Source: Epiperipatus broadwayi
Lineage: Eukaryota > Onychophora > Udeonychophora > Euonychophora > Peripatidae
Length of the DNA: 64,000 nucleotides
Direction: 5' to 3'
Assembly (NCBI GenBank): GCA_028023455.1
Contig: JAQFVV010000150.1
Coordinates: 2,737,550 to 2,801,549, forward strand
In this document: in pieces, positions 34,330 through 46,021 of the stretch
How the letters are laid out: each line of letters begins with the position of its first letter
Numbering within the stretch: the first letter of the stretch is position 1
Notes under the pieces: generated by a model
The model's input: the letters and a program-made list of their open reading frames with translations, nothing else
Told to the model about the DNA's origin: nothing
The model's database searches: none
Program-made: the position numbers and the translations under genes

Positions 34330-36840
34330 ATGCTAGCTTATATTTTTAAACTGATTTTATATTTAAAAGTTTTAAATATTGAATTAGTAACAGATTTAGG
34401 ATAGTATAAAATATTTAATTCATTTCTTAGGCTTTAAACGTTATTTTTTATACATTAAAACAGAACACGCACAATATTATCAACAATTGACACATTCATC
34501 TATATTTTCGGCACTACTGATTTGCATTAGCAAAGAATTATGCCGTTTTCAATTTCAAGAGAGAAAAAATAGCATTATAAAAAGTAAAAACAAATATTAC
34601 ACAATTATGCAAAGTAACGTATGAAATACAATATCTTCAGATATAGACAACTCTGATCTATTATTCTGTTAGATCTTTTGCACTTGGTCTTAACTTTTTA
34701 CAGCAAATTTTTCTGTGAGAAATATATTTCAACATTATGTATATTTATAGCTCTTCAATGTATTTTCTCAATAAACAGCAATCATAGTGCAAATGTCTAA
34801 AATATCTTTGAGTTAATCATTATAACATAAATAGGATCAGCTCTTTGCATAAAAACCATAATCACCCTTTTAAATATTTTGCATTGTTCATTATTTCCAT
34901 CTGATGAGGATTCGGATTTTACAATACTGAATTTTATAGTATCATTTCAGCAAGTTGAAAAATATATTCATTGGTTTTCTGCTTGTATTTTTAAAATTGT
35001 CATGGAGATATTTATATTATACTAGCTTGACATATAACTCAACTAAAAGTTATCAGATAGCAGATCTAGTGAAGAAGGATGACATCATAGACAATCGTGA
35101 CAAAAGGATCAGGCACTAAAACATTCTTCCTGTAGATGATGATATTAATACTACTCTATTATTAAGACACTTTTCATGCAATTTATACACACAATTTCCA
35201 AGTTATTTAGAATTTTCTTTTTTTTTTTAATAAAGTGTTATATATAAATTTTTAATGATGTGAGATCAAGAACTATATAATCCCAGTCAGTACATATGTC
35301 CATGCATATACAAATACACACACATACACGAAAAATGTAAAAAAAAAAAGCTAGTAATGTGATGGTTGGCATGTCCAATGATTAAGCTCATTATCTGAAA
35401 ATGAATTTAGTTCAAAGTTAAGAATAATATTAACATATAGCTAAAAAATTGTAAGCAAATTTATGGTAGTTTTAATTTTAGCCATAACAGAATTATTTAA
35501 AAAAAAGATAACTATGTTGTGGCCACATAAATTTATATCATTTTTATTTTTATAATTAATGTATTAACACTCATCTAAATAATCTTGGGACCTTTAGCTT
35601 CGAACCTAAATATTATTGAGTGTATTAAAAAGTATATATCTGAAATCCCTATCTGTTAAGCCTGCTTGTGACCTGAAAAAAATCATGGTTTTGAGTGCGT
35701 CAAGAGAGTGTATTAACCAATATGACATATCACCTAGTATAGTCAAACTAGCTTAAAATCTAGTTAGTGATGGAAACATTACTATTTAAGTGATCTTAGA
35801 GAACAAATACAAAAATTATAGAAAACGTCAAGTGATTGTTTATTTTTTTACTGTTCCTTTAAGGAAAAGTATTGCATCAACCATCGCGCGCACACAGATA
35901 TAAAAGAGAAATGGCTTTTCCCAAATACTTCTAATATTATTCTAATATTCTTATCTTATAAAATGAACATTTACATTTAAAATCTCGATTCTTATAGTGA
36001 TAGGCATTCCAGCAAATGACATTAATAAAGAGGAAATTCACATGCAGACTAGACAAAAACTCATTTACTTTCCATGAAATTAATAAATAATCTTCTTAAG
36101 ATAAGTTAATATATATATATAATCTACTTTTTATTTCCAATTTCAAAAATAAAGTTAACATATAAACTGAGATACACATTTCACGATTGTGTGAGTTTTA
36201 TCTAAATTACACCTTTGACATTTTACTAATAATCCTTATCTTTGGAGAAAAAAAATGTTTATATAAAACGTTTTGACTGAAAACACTAAATAAATCAAGA
36301 AATCTTATTAAGTCTTTTAAAAACTTATGCAATCTCCTTTATTCATTAACTTATTATTTATCATTTTGCTCATGTAAATTGTTAAATAATAACTGTTAAA
36401 AACTCTTTGTTATATACTAATACATTAACAAATATAAAGGGTTTTTACAAAAGAAAATAATTTTTATGGGTTTCTGCCACATAAAGCATCACGTGATGGT
36501 ATAATATAAATAGTTTTTTTTTTAACATTTTTTGCTTTATTAAAAAATCTGTCCAAGAATCATTAAGTAAAACTAAAAGAGAAGATAAATAAAAAAAATA
36601 CTTAGTAAAAATTTCTCCTTAACACTTTCTGGAATAAAATTGGAGCGGTTACTATTATGTTAAGACGAACCTTAAAATTTATTAACCAACAATTTATGTA
36701 CCTTGTTTATATTATGTTATTAGTTCAGTATATTGATTTCTTATTATAATATTCTGAGTTTACTTTAGTTTCCGTTACATGGAGAAAAAAATTGTATCTT
36801 CACTTTAGATAACTAAGCAAATATTAAATAAGTCAATAAA
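34330..36840. other. AT-rich spacer
   Basis: About 2.5 kb without a coding-like segment, repeat arm or RNA gene that I can recognise. Confidence 0.5.
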
Positions 36841-36849
36841 GATTAAATA

Positions 36850-37218
36850 ATATAATGAGCGTGCTAATAACTCTAAACAAACTTTTTCAATACCGCAAGA
36901 GAAAGCATTTAAAATATCTATCTAGAATTATATCTATTTCCCAAAGCATTTGGAGTTAATGGCTCTCATCAGTGATAAGACATTCAGACATTAGATCTAA
37001 AATACAAACTCAAGCCCAGCATTTATCGAATATTTAACTATTAAGTAAAAAATCCGAAATTTTCAGACATCTATATATCTTCAAATCCAGCTATCTAACT
37101 TAAATAGTCATATGGGACTAAACTAAATTCAGATACATCATATATTAATAGCTTTAGCTATATGACACCACCAAACTATACATTTGTAAATACAAGCTAA
37201 TTAAGTCACATGATGTAT
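36850..37218 (+). mobile_element. Foldback family F2, single-arm copy
   Basis: Matches the left arm of the palindrome at 60.26 kb: CGCAAGAGAAAGCATTTAAA, GGCTCTCATCAGTGATAAGAC, ATTCAGACATTAGATCTAAAA and CAAACTCAAGCCCAGCA. It ends with TCACATGATGTATGACTTTG. The expected inverted second arm is missing or unrecognisable. Confidence 0.6.
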
Positions 37219-37244
37219 GACTTTGTTTCCTTACATTAAAAAAT

Positions 37245-37332
37245 CGCAGCCGCCTTGCGAGCAAGTAATTGGTTGCAGACGGTTGTGGGTTCACGTCCCG
37301 GCCGATGCTATGACATATGAAAGAAAAAAAAA
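37245..37332 (+). mobile_element. tRNA-derived SINE (S1) copy
   Basis: CAGCCGCCTTGCGAGCAAG, GTTGTGGGTTCACGTCCCG and GCCGATGCTATGACATATG, followed by an A-rich end (37320-37335). Strongly GC-biased core like 31.1 kb. It directly follows an F2 arm. Confidence 0.7.
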
Positions 37333-37339
37333 TAAAGGT

Positions 37340-38280
37340 TCGTAACTTCTTGCAGCATAACTGATCTTATTTCTTCATAAATGATCTTATATTTATTTTT
37401 AAAAATTGGTTAATACCCTAAAACACAAACCCACATTCATATACCACATAAACACTCATGCATAATTAATTAGCCAGAAGTTAATGTTATGAGATAACTT
37501 GTATTTTGTCATTTTAATGATTACATATATGTATAATTTTTTTATTATTTTTTATTTTTACCCAAAAATAGCTTTTGTATTCTTTTTTATTTGATTTCAA
37601 ATTTATATTTTTGAAACAAAATCTTTCCAATTTTTTGTTGCTCTTGAATTTGATCAGTCTCTACACACGCACATCCCAATATTCTCTACATATACACACC
37701 TCATAATTTCATAATTTGTCCCCTATCTACTTAAACTTGTTACATTTTAATAATTATATATTCTTTATTTTTTATTTCACATTTACAAAATGTCATAATT
37801 AGAATAGTTTTCTATTCCTATGCATATCTGCTTAGGATAATTTCTAATTTTTTTTTTTAGTATTCTAAATCACAATATACATACATTTTCAGATTCACTA
37901 TTAAGATTATTCTCTAATAACAATTTACCCCACTATTTGCAATATTATTTCTGCATTACATATTATAAAGATATCTAATGCAGAAAATTTTCGTGTTTTA
38001 GAATCACAATAGAATACCTGTTAAAATAATACTGGCTATTCTAATTGTGTTTTATTGAAGTATATTAGCAACCTTCAATCCTGCAGGAGAATTATAATTT
38101 TTAATATATATAAATTCAAAAAATAACAATGTCAATACATATATAACTTTATATACAATTGCTTAAATAATATATGCTGTTATAATACAAGATATACATT
38201 CTAATTCAGTATTTGACAATATATATATATATATATAAGAGAACAAGAATGTTTTTGTTGTTATATATTTTGTTAAATGC
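37340..38280. other. AT-rich spacer with short TA microsatellite
   Basis: Nothing recognised apart from a TA run at about 38218-38237. Confidence 0.5.
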
Positions 38281-38284
38281 TAAG

Positions 38285-38675
38285 TAGGAATGTTGGCCAT
38301 TTACAATCGCCATCAACAGTATTTGGTCAAATGGACAGGTTCATAGAGCAAGTCACATCGCTCTTCAATTCCAAGTAACTCTTCCTATTTCTTATATCAT
38401 TCAATAAAGTCAATTTCTTCCATTCTTTCTTCTTACTTCCATTTACCATTCCTTCCAAAACATCTTTCATTAAATTATAATTACTTCTTAATATATGTCC
38501 AATCCACTTTCTCTCTCTGATTTTCTCAACCTATCTTTTTTCATTTACACTTTTCAAAATTTCTTCCTTTGTTATTTCATTCATCCAACTGACTTTTTCC
38601 ATTCTTCTTCATGTCCACATCTCAAAGGCTTTCAATCTGTTCCTAATTTTATTATTAATCATTTACTATAGCAGC
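38285..38675 (-). pseudogene. LINE-C: C-terminal ORF2 fragment
   Basis: On the minus strand one frame reads NRLKAFEMWT (stop), RRMEKVSWMNEITKEEI, LKSVNEKR (stop), VEKIRERKWIGHILRSNYN, LMKDVLEGMVNGSKKK and YLELKSD. This is the familiar LINE ORF2 tail 'AFEMWCWRRMxKISWxDxxxNEExLxxVxExRxLxxxIxxRQxxWIGHILR...LIEGxxEGxRxRG'. Two internal stops. The 5' part is missing. Unlike LINE-A and LINE-B, only one copy is in the window. Confidence 0.85.
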
Positions 38676-38696
38676 ATTTATTATATAAATCATTGT

Positions 38697-38927
38697 ATGG
38701 AAAGTTTATATATTGAACCAGGTTTGGTATGTGTTCATTCGAAATACCGGTCTCTTAGGCAGAGAAGAACATACTCGGAGAGTATGTATGCCCAAACCAT
38801 AGCTATAAAGTATATAACTAGGGTTACATTTCCAGGACATAGCTTCTTCTCGGCTGTTGAGTTCAACACCAAATCCAAAGCACCTTTTTGTTTGTGTATA
38901 AACACAGGCGCCAGCTGTTTATTCTAA
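38697..38927 (+). pseudogene. Possible retropepsin-like fragment of an LTR element
   Basis: A 76-codon open frame, less AT-rich than its flanks. The C-terminal part reads VEFNTKSKAPFCLCINTGAS, which resembles the start of a retroviral-type aspartic protease with the catalytic D-T-G-A/S changed to N-T-G-A-S. The Asp to Asn change would abolish catalysis. The frame stops three residues later (CLF). A chance match cannot be excluded. It lies between a LINE-C fragment and a candidate LTR. Confidence 0.3.
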
Positions 38928-39044
38928 AAGAATACTAAAAGAATAGACAACGCACTTTGAACAGAGGCCACTAACTCAATGCCTAAATCCACGACTAGCT
39001 CAGCTGTTTGTAATCACTAATAGATTATACTTAATTAGTGGTTA

Positions 39045-39130
39045 AAAGAATTGATAAAAGAATTGTAGAAGGAATTTATAAAAGAGATTGATAAAAGAAT
39101 TTGGTAAAAGAATTGATAAAAAGAATTGAC
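39045..39130. repeat. Short tandem repeat, AAAAGAATTGAT-like unit
   Basis: About six imperfect copies of a 12-15 base unit (AAAAGAATTGAT, with variants AAAAGAATTTGG and AAAGAGATTGAT). Confidence 0.8.
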
Positions 39131-40094
39131 CGACAAATAAAGTTTAATTTTAAAGACAATTTATTAACTAACATTTATTTACTAAATTTAAACATTTTAT
39201 AATTCTAATAAAACACACGCATATTTTTAAATTAACATTTCTAAACTAGTTTAAATATTCTTGTATATTTTCATAACCGAACACTGGTATTTATCTAATT
39301 TAACCAATGATATTGATATAAGGATCACACACATATTAACTCATGCACACACATAGTAATAATAAAGTATTATGTAACATTTGAAATTTAAACACACATA
39401 TCAATAGTTCATTTATGTATGATATAGAGTTCATATAATTAGACTCTTGGAGGATTTGCACAAATTAATGAAATGCAATGGCTATTACAGTATAAATGAA
39501 AATAAGCAAATGTTTTACCTAGGATTTTGAATGTAGACATAGAATTTTGTTCTCTTTGGTGGCTGCTTTCAGTGAGGATATTTCCACTATGAATGCTTAC
39601 CAGCCGGCTGGGACTTTTCCTTGATGAGTTTCCTGATTTTCACTACTGATGGAGATTTTCTAAGATGTTAAGCTGACATTATTTCACAGGCAGATCTGCT
39701 GTTTTCTAGGACATCTGGGCTGGAGATAAACGTGCGTTCCCAAGATCTTCTCAATACTGCATTTTGTTTGTTAACTGCTCAATTAATTTCTGAACTGCAC
39801 TACTCAATTACTTTGTGAACTGATTGTCTCAACTGATTGTCCGATAAAATATTCAGTATTTATACCAATGAAGTGTTTTCTTTTCAATATCCTCCGGCAA
39901 ATATCTGTTGTCAAAATTCTTTATCAATTAATCATTTGATAAACGTGTTTTGGAATATTGCTTAATTAGTAATAGCCATACAGAGATGTTGGTTTATATT
40001 TTAATTAATAACCATTGCCGTGTTTTTTAATAATAATCTTCTTTAACTTTCATTTATTTATAATAACATTTATTCTATTGTTGACAATCGCACA
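39130..40094 (-). mobile_element. Candidate solo LTR
   Basis: On the minus strand a TATAAATA box (about 39858-39868) lies between a T/A-rich upstream part, starting TGTGCGATTG at 40094, and a downstream part less AT-rich, ending near poly(A)-signal-like TTTATT complements at about 39157. The plan resembles the two LTRs at 42.0 and 46.5 kb. No matching second LTR and no target-site duplication were found, so the boundaries are guesses. Confidence 0.3.
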
Positions 40095-40460
40095 TATATA
40101 CACACATATATTAGTTTTAACATTATTTTTTCTTTAATTAAACTTGAATGAAAAGAGATTTGTATGTTTTAACTTTTTAAATTATATTTTTACGAATACT
40201 AATAAAAACTATTTATTTCCTTTTGTAAACCTTTAGTTTCATTTTTCAAACCAAGACTCCCCCTCCCCCCTTTTGATTAATTAATTGTAGCTTTTTTTTA
40301 TTTCAAAAACTAACGCTAGAAAACTATTTAATTCTTATCTTTTTCAAAAACAAGCTGCAATAAACTCTTCAACATTTAATTTTATGTTTTTCTTTTATGA
40401 AAGATTACTTTAATAATAATTTTAGATAAAAATTATGTGTGCCTATATCAATATAGGTAC

Positions 40461-40484
40461 AATATATATATATATATATATATA
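40461..40484. repeat. (TA)n microsatellite
   Basis: Alternating TA of about 24 bases directly preceding the first copy of the ~80-base direct repeat. Confidence 0.9.
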
Positions 40485-40968
40485 GTGTTTTTGGTAAAAC
40501 ACCATCTATTGATCATAAATACAAGTGATAGCAAGTTATGTGAATTTAACTTGTTTTTGTTTTCATAAATGTACCTTTAAAGGTTTTCGCAATGATATTA
40601 TCTTGCAGAGGCTTTGACTATGTGGTGAAACTGAACTGAGATCAGACCCATGTAGCTATCTGGCTTGTTAGGCTCAGTTTGAAGACTTTACTGGTCTGAA
40701 AAATTCATGCTTGCAAACTGATAGAAACTGTTTGCATAAACACTTGGAGTCAGTGTTTACATCTAGTTTCTAACTCTATCCTTCACTGGTGGTAGCAAAT
40801 AAGCTTGAAATCAGCTGATCTGAGGGTGGGCAAACGAAAGAGATAGTGAATGCTGACTCTTTTGTCATTTATGTAAACAAATTTACACTTGTTCAGTGTT
40901 TTTGGTAAAACGCCATCTGTTGATCATAAATACAAGTGATAGAATTTAACTTGTTTTTGTTTTTCATA
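40484..40968. mobile_element. TRIM-like unit with ~80-base direct terminal repeats
   Basis: AGTGTTTTTGGTAAAACRCC followed by GATCATAAATACAAGTGATAG and AATTTAACTTGTTTTTGTTTT occurs at 40484-40565 and again at 40895-40968. The copies differ at only a few bases plus a 12-base indel. About 330 bases of less AT-rich, non-coding sequence lie between. Direct terminal repeats around a short non-coding middle are the form of TRIM elements. Alternatively it is a plain tandem duplication of a larger unit. Confidence 0.5.
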
Positions 40969-40984
40969 TATATATAATGTAAAG

Positions 40985-41650
40985 AATTTTTCAGTATACT
41001 ATTTTTATATAAATTTCAGTTATGATATAAACACTTCAAAAAATGGTAGTGTAAGCTAAAATGATGTACAGTATTTATCTGAACCATCTTTAAACTAAAA
41101 ATTTGAAAAAACATTTTTAGTTTATTACTGTGTATTTTATAAGGATTATAGATCAGACATTAATATGACATATGCAAAAAAATTGGTAATATCACAATTT
41201 CTTTAATATTTTGACAAGCAAATTAATCTCTCTATAAAGAGTTATATAGTATAATTAAATGATTTTTACAGACTTTTACATATCAATATTGATAATACAA
41301 GATTTTTTGTGTACCTTTTTAAAGAGATATGCCAATTATAATGTAACCTAATAATGAATTAATTAAAATCTGGCACAGGAAACTGAAACGATGTTATATA
41401 GTATTTTCTCCCCATATCTAAACCAAAAGTAGAATTACTTTTAATTTATTACTCTAGATTATATAAGGGCTGTAGATCAAACACAAATACTTCATATATA
41501 TGAAAAGTAGAATTATAATAATTTCATAAATATTTTTATAAGTAAACAAGACTCGCCCCACCATAAAGACTATAATAATTAAAAGATTTTTATGAAATTT
41601 TTAAATGTTGGTAATTTAGTGGGAATTTAAACATTTGAATTTTTTAAAAT
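40985..41650. repeat. ~300-bp repeat array, locus 2
   Basis: Two units starting near 41014 and 41332, same family as 32530-33200. Shared landmarks are TTATGATATAA/TTATAATGTAACC, AAACTGAAACGATGTTATATA, TTTAGTTTATTACT, TAGATCAGACA/TAGATCAAACA, CAAGACTC or AGCAAATTAATCTCTC, and GATTTTTATGAAATTTTTA. The array sits just right of the TRIM-like unit. Confidence 0.65.
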
Positions 41651-41694
41651 TAAATTATCAATAATTATATCTAAAAGCCTGTGAAAAATCATTA

Positions 41695-42025
41695 TATATA
41701 TATATATTATAAGCCAATAAATATCACATGATCATCATTTCTTATGCTTGCTTATAACTGTTATTAAAACAGGCAAAACTATTCATACAGTATTGCCACT
41801 CAGTACAAGCCAGAGTAATTAATGAATGCCAGAAGGCTTGTACATAGTGCAGTACTCTCAGATTCAAGGCACCTCACTGATGAAGGCCACAAGTCAGAAA
41901 CTAGTCTGGGGATATTGGATGAGTAGGCATTAGATGGGTATTTTATGCACAAGCCTTCTGGCATCCATTGATTACTCTGGCTTGCATTGAGTGGCAATAT
42001 TGTATGGAGAGTTTTGCCTGTTTAT
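41695..42025 (+). mobile_element. Foldback family F1, best copy
   Basis: Inverted arms: GCCACTCAGTACAAGCCAGAG and ATGCCAGAAGGCTTGTAC (about 41795-41855) pair with ACAAGCCTTCTGGCATCCA and CTCTGGCTTGCATTGAGTGG (about 41950-41992). The middle holds GAAACTAGTCTGGGGATA. The open frame on the minus strand here is an artefact of the palindrome. The element ends 12 bases before the left LTR at 42037. Confidence 0.72.
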
Positions 42026-42036
42026 ATATATTATGA

Positions 42037-43712
42037 TGAAAACTCACTAAAGCCAATTTACATTGACATTTATATAACTGATTACTGTTTTATTTAATAT
42101 TTTAAATTTATACAACAATATTTTATATTTATTTACTGTAAATATAATATATTTATAGTCAGACCAAGATGGTATATAAATATACAACCTGTAGCCACTG
42201 TTCAAGACAGCACTTTTTCCTAATTGTAAAAAGAAACCACTTATCCTGCAGATACTTTTATTTATATTGAGGATAAATCCTCAGGTACCATCCAGCCAAA
42301 TCTGACCAGGATATCAAATAAAAGAAGATTTTAAAATGTTTAAGTGCTGGATTTCCTTTGATTGGTACAAAGAGCAAGAAACTGACATGATTGAAACTAC
42401 CAGACAATATACATTAAAACACACATATATAACTGACACAATTTGATCTTAATTAATATTATATAGTGAGGTGTGGGGAATGAGAATTAAGCCAAATTAA
42501 CAATTTAAAACAACATGTTTATTTTAAAAAAATATAGCATAGTAGTCAAAATAAAATAAAATTACATTAATTATAGAGTTCTTTAATATAGATTAGTCTA
42601 TTTATAAATAGGGCTAAACTCAATTACTATTAGTTTTATAAAGTTTGTAAAGAAAATGAAATTTGTCTAGCCATTGGATTTATTATATATCTTTAAATTT
42701 ACCTAGGTTTTATTGTAGCCTTTGTTTCTGAAGTGCACTCCTGTCCTTTTGAACATTGACAGAGTTCATTATGGGCATTCCCAGCTTTATTTAGAAGCTG
42801 GTCACTCCTCTTTACCAGGGCAGCATATATCTTGAGTCTTGTTTGACAATACTCTTCTCTAGTGATGGTTAGGTGTCTCAGCAATAGTGGTCAAAGATAT
42901 TTATTACACATCAGGTGGTTAAATAAAGTTGGCAGTGAACATTGAACAAACAACTCTGATAGTTTAGTAATGTATGGTTACGTTAAGATATCCACATATA
43001 TAGCTGTAAATTTCTGATGGATGAATTGATTGTTCTCAATGAAAGAATCAGCAAACTTTGTACAGCTAGATGGTAGTAGAATGAGTATAGCAAACTACTA
43101 AACTGACACCAAACTAAATAACAGACTCTTAACAGAAAAACTCAGCAGAATCAATACAATAGAAATTTTGTAGCTTTTATACCCTTGCCAACCATTGTCT
43201 GATACTACCTACATTATTAATTAGTTTTTCAAATTCTTTTTTAATTAATTAGTTAATGCTCTTTTTTTAATTACAATATTGATTAATATTATTATTTATT
43301 CAGTTGTAAATATTTATTTCTAGTAAAACATAATTCCTCCTGATCAGATAATTTACATAATATTTCGATCTTTAATTAGATCTCTTATTAAATAGTTTTG
43401 ATAATTATTTGTGGAATCAAATTCTTTTCACTAAGTAACTTTATACTTACTTTTACATATTTAAAGTTACAATCTAATTTCTTTGCTTTCATAATCCATC
43501 AGATTTTTTTTAGTTAAAAAAAGTAGATATGTGCTCTTTTAAAATAGTAATTTAAAATCTCCTACATTAAAATAGACTGTTTTATTAAAAAATATCTTTA
43601 CTTTTATTTAGTAAATAGTATTGTATTTATTTATATAAAAATATACGTTATTATTTTTTCTTGAATAAACATTTTAAAGTGTTTTATGTAACATATATAA
43701 ATACGTATCACA
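42037..43712 (-). repeat. 3' LTR
   Basis: About 1.68 kb. On the minus strand it begins TGTGATACGT. It has a GGTATAAAAGC box at about 43177-43187 and a CTGCTGAGTTTTTCTGTTAAG stretch after it, and contains TTTATT complements that could serve as a poly(A) signal near 42515. It aligns with the 5' LTR over blocks such as GGTCAGACCAAGATGG/TATATAAATATA and TGATACTACCYAYRTTATTA. Confidence 0.72.
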
Positions 43713-44689
43713 TTAAACTCCTCCCAATTTAGATGTAAAATGGCATCAATTCCTTTCCTTAGGCATCAACCAATTTTAATTCTATACGTTTTATTTTTAA
43801 ACTAAAAAAAATATACTTTTCTTATAGATAGATATCACAAAGAGCAACATTTACAATGAGTAAGTACATAGAGATGTATCCAATTTAAAGTTTTGTATAA
43901 TATACAGATAAATTCTGTGTTGATTAAACCATATATAATTTCATGTAAAAGTCATAATTATGGGCTAAATTTTATGCAATACAAATGAAAAATATAGATT
44001 TGGAATCTGTGAGTGGCAGGACTATCTCTACTGCACATTCGGTTTATATTTTTTCCTTATTAACTCACTGGGAATTTACCTTCCACACACACACTATTAA
44101 TAATGCTAGGACTTTTATTTACTGATGGATCATCATCATAAACAGATTTTATGCACAGACTCATCCGCAGATCAATGTCTCCACAAAGAAATGGCTTAAT
44201 CAAAACCAAAATACAAGCAGGAATTCCTACATATAATCATATAGTCACGCATACCTTGATCTATAATATTTTTTTTCTTTTTACTCATCATTGTTCAACA
44301 CATACATAAAGAAATAAATGATTTTATTATTAGCTTTTACTCTTTTATTTCTCACGTTAAATATGTCATTTTAATGTTTCCCATTTACTCTTTTATTTCA
44401 TTATGCTGTGCAGTATTCAGAGCACAGACTTATGAGCTGGGTTACTCAAAAAATTCTAGAACATCATAATTCTGGTTTATACTTATTATTATTAAATTTC
44501 TTTTCTTATTCAAAGATTTATTCGGATGTTAATAAAAAATTCTACTCATATTAATTATAAAGCATTTTCTACTTTTAATTTTTCAATTACACAACCAAAG
44601 TTGTTCTTATAAAGTCAAGTCTGCATGTCTGTTTGATTAATAAATTAATTTTTATTGGGCAGTTCTTTGTTTTGATAATTCTTAGAATA

Positions 44690-46021
44690 GCTCCTTGTGC
44701 TTGGTATCTCATAGTGTTTCACACAAGAGACATATGAGTCATTTCCAGTTTATCTGAAGATTTTTGTTCTCTCAGGACTACCATATTTTTCAGAATCCAC
44801 TCTACAAATTTGCATCCAAATTTCATGGCATTTATTGTAGGTTCTTTAGGTTGGGGTTTAAATCCTGATCTTTGGCCTCATAAGAAGGCCTGGAGCTATC
44901 AAAAGCACTTAGCAACTTGGCCATTTGTTCAAGATTATGAGGAAAATTACGCCACACTATCCTAATAATTTGTTGTTTGGATAGCAGACTGACTGTTAAT
45001 GCATGAAATTTTGCTACATGCCTATGTAATAATGGAGTAAAAGACTCATAATGTCATCATTTATTTTGTGACACTTAGTGTCTTATATTTTATTGACATT
45101 CCTTACACCAGTAGCTATCTAGTAGGGATTGTTTGTATTTGTTAAAAGATATTGGTTTTTGAATAAAGACTCCCACCAAGCTTGAGAAGTGCCTTGCAGA
45201 TAATGCTTATGATCTTGATCATATCCTCATCACTTAACTGTTTCAAGGTGCAGTATTTTTCCAGACTACGTATGTATTCCATGGGAGCTTCATTTACATG
45301 TCATGAAAAGATTCTTATTCTAAGAAATTTATTAACTAGTGCAGGGTTATTATTTAGTATTTATGTGCTTGTATTTATGCTCTCCTGTGCTTAATTATTA
45401 ATGTCTATTTTGCCAAATTTCTCTAGGCATTTCATTTTGTCTATTTTTAAATGCTATCTTGTCTATTTTCTTTGCTAAATTATTAATTTCTACTCCATCA
45501 TTGTTTAAGTTATTATCTGTTACTACTTCCTATAACAGCTCTACTTTTTCTTCCTGTACTATTTTAATTTTTCTAATTTCTTGGTAGCTGTTTCAATTTA
45601 ATTTATTTTTTTCATAATTTCTTCTTTCAATTTTTGTATCCTGATTTAATCTGCTGTTCTAATTTTCCAAGCATTCCAGCTTGATTTTCTAATTTTTTAT
45701 TTGTTTCATTATTTTGACTTTTCAGCTCTTTGTCTGTTTCCCTATTCTGATTTTTAAGCTCTTCATTTTGTTTTTTAAGCTATTTGGAGGTCTCATTTTG
45801 TTTTTGAAGTTCTTTAACTGTCTCCCTATTGTTTTGAGTTTCTATTTTCTCAAGTTTATATTTGTCTCATTATTTTGACTTTTAAGTTTTTCAAACCTTT
45901 TAATCATCAGAATCATAATGTCACAGTTTTCTTGCTTTTTTGAGATTTCCTGCTTTTCAGTTTTATTTTGTTGTTGTTCCTTGCTGGGGACTTTTTAAAA
46001 TTCTTTATCTTGAGCTTCCAT
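44690..46021 (-). pseudogene. gag: Decayed gag with coiled coil and zinc-knuckle remnant
   Basis: Structural (nucleocapsid) polyprotein of the LTR element. The start codon complement is at 46019-46021, about 500 bases inside the 5' LTR. The N-terminal part is Lys/Glu/Gln-rich with repeated NQNRETDKELKSQNNET-type segments, a long coiled coil, and has TAA after eight codons. Around 45300-45170 EAPMEYIRSLEKYCTLKQL and then DEDMIKIISIICKALLKLGG, and around 45020-44860 HVAKFHALTVSLLSKQQIIR with a WRNFPHNLEQMAKLLSAFD block, resemble a gypsy-type gag core. At about 44830-44780 MKFGCKFVEW looks like a broken CCHC knuckle (C-x2-C-x4-H-x4-C). Frameshifted and non-functional. Confidence 0.65.

Noticed and set aside
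45182-45394. Forward frame of 70 codons
   Set aside because: Antisense to the gag core.
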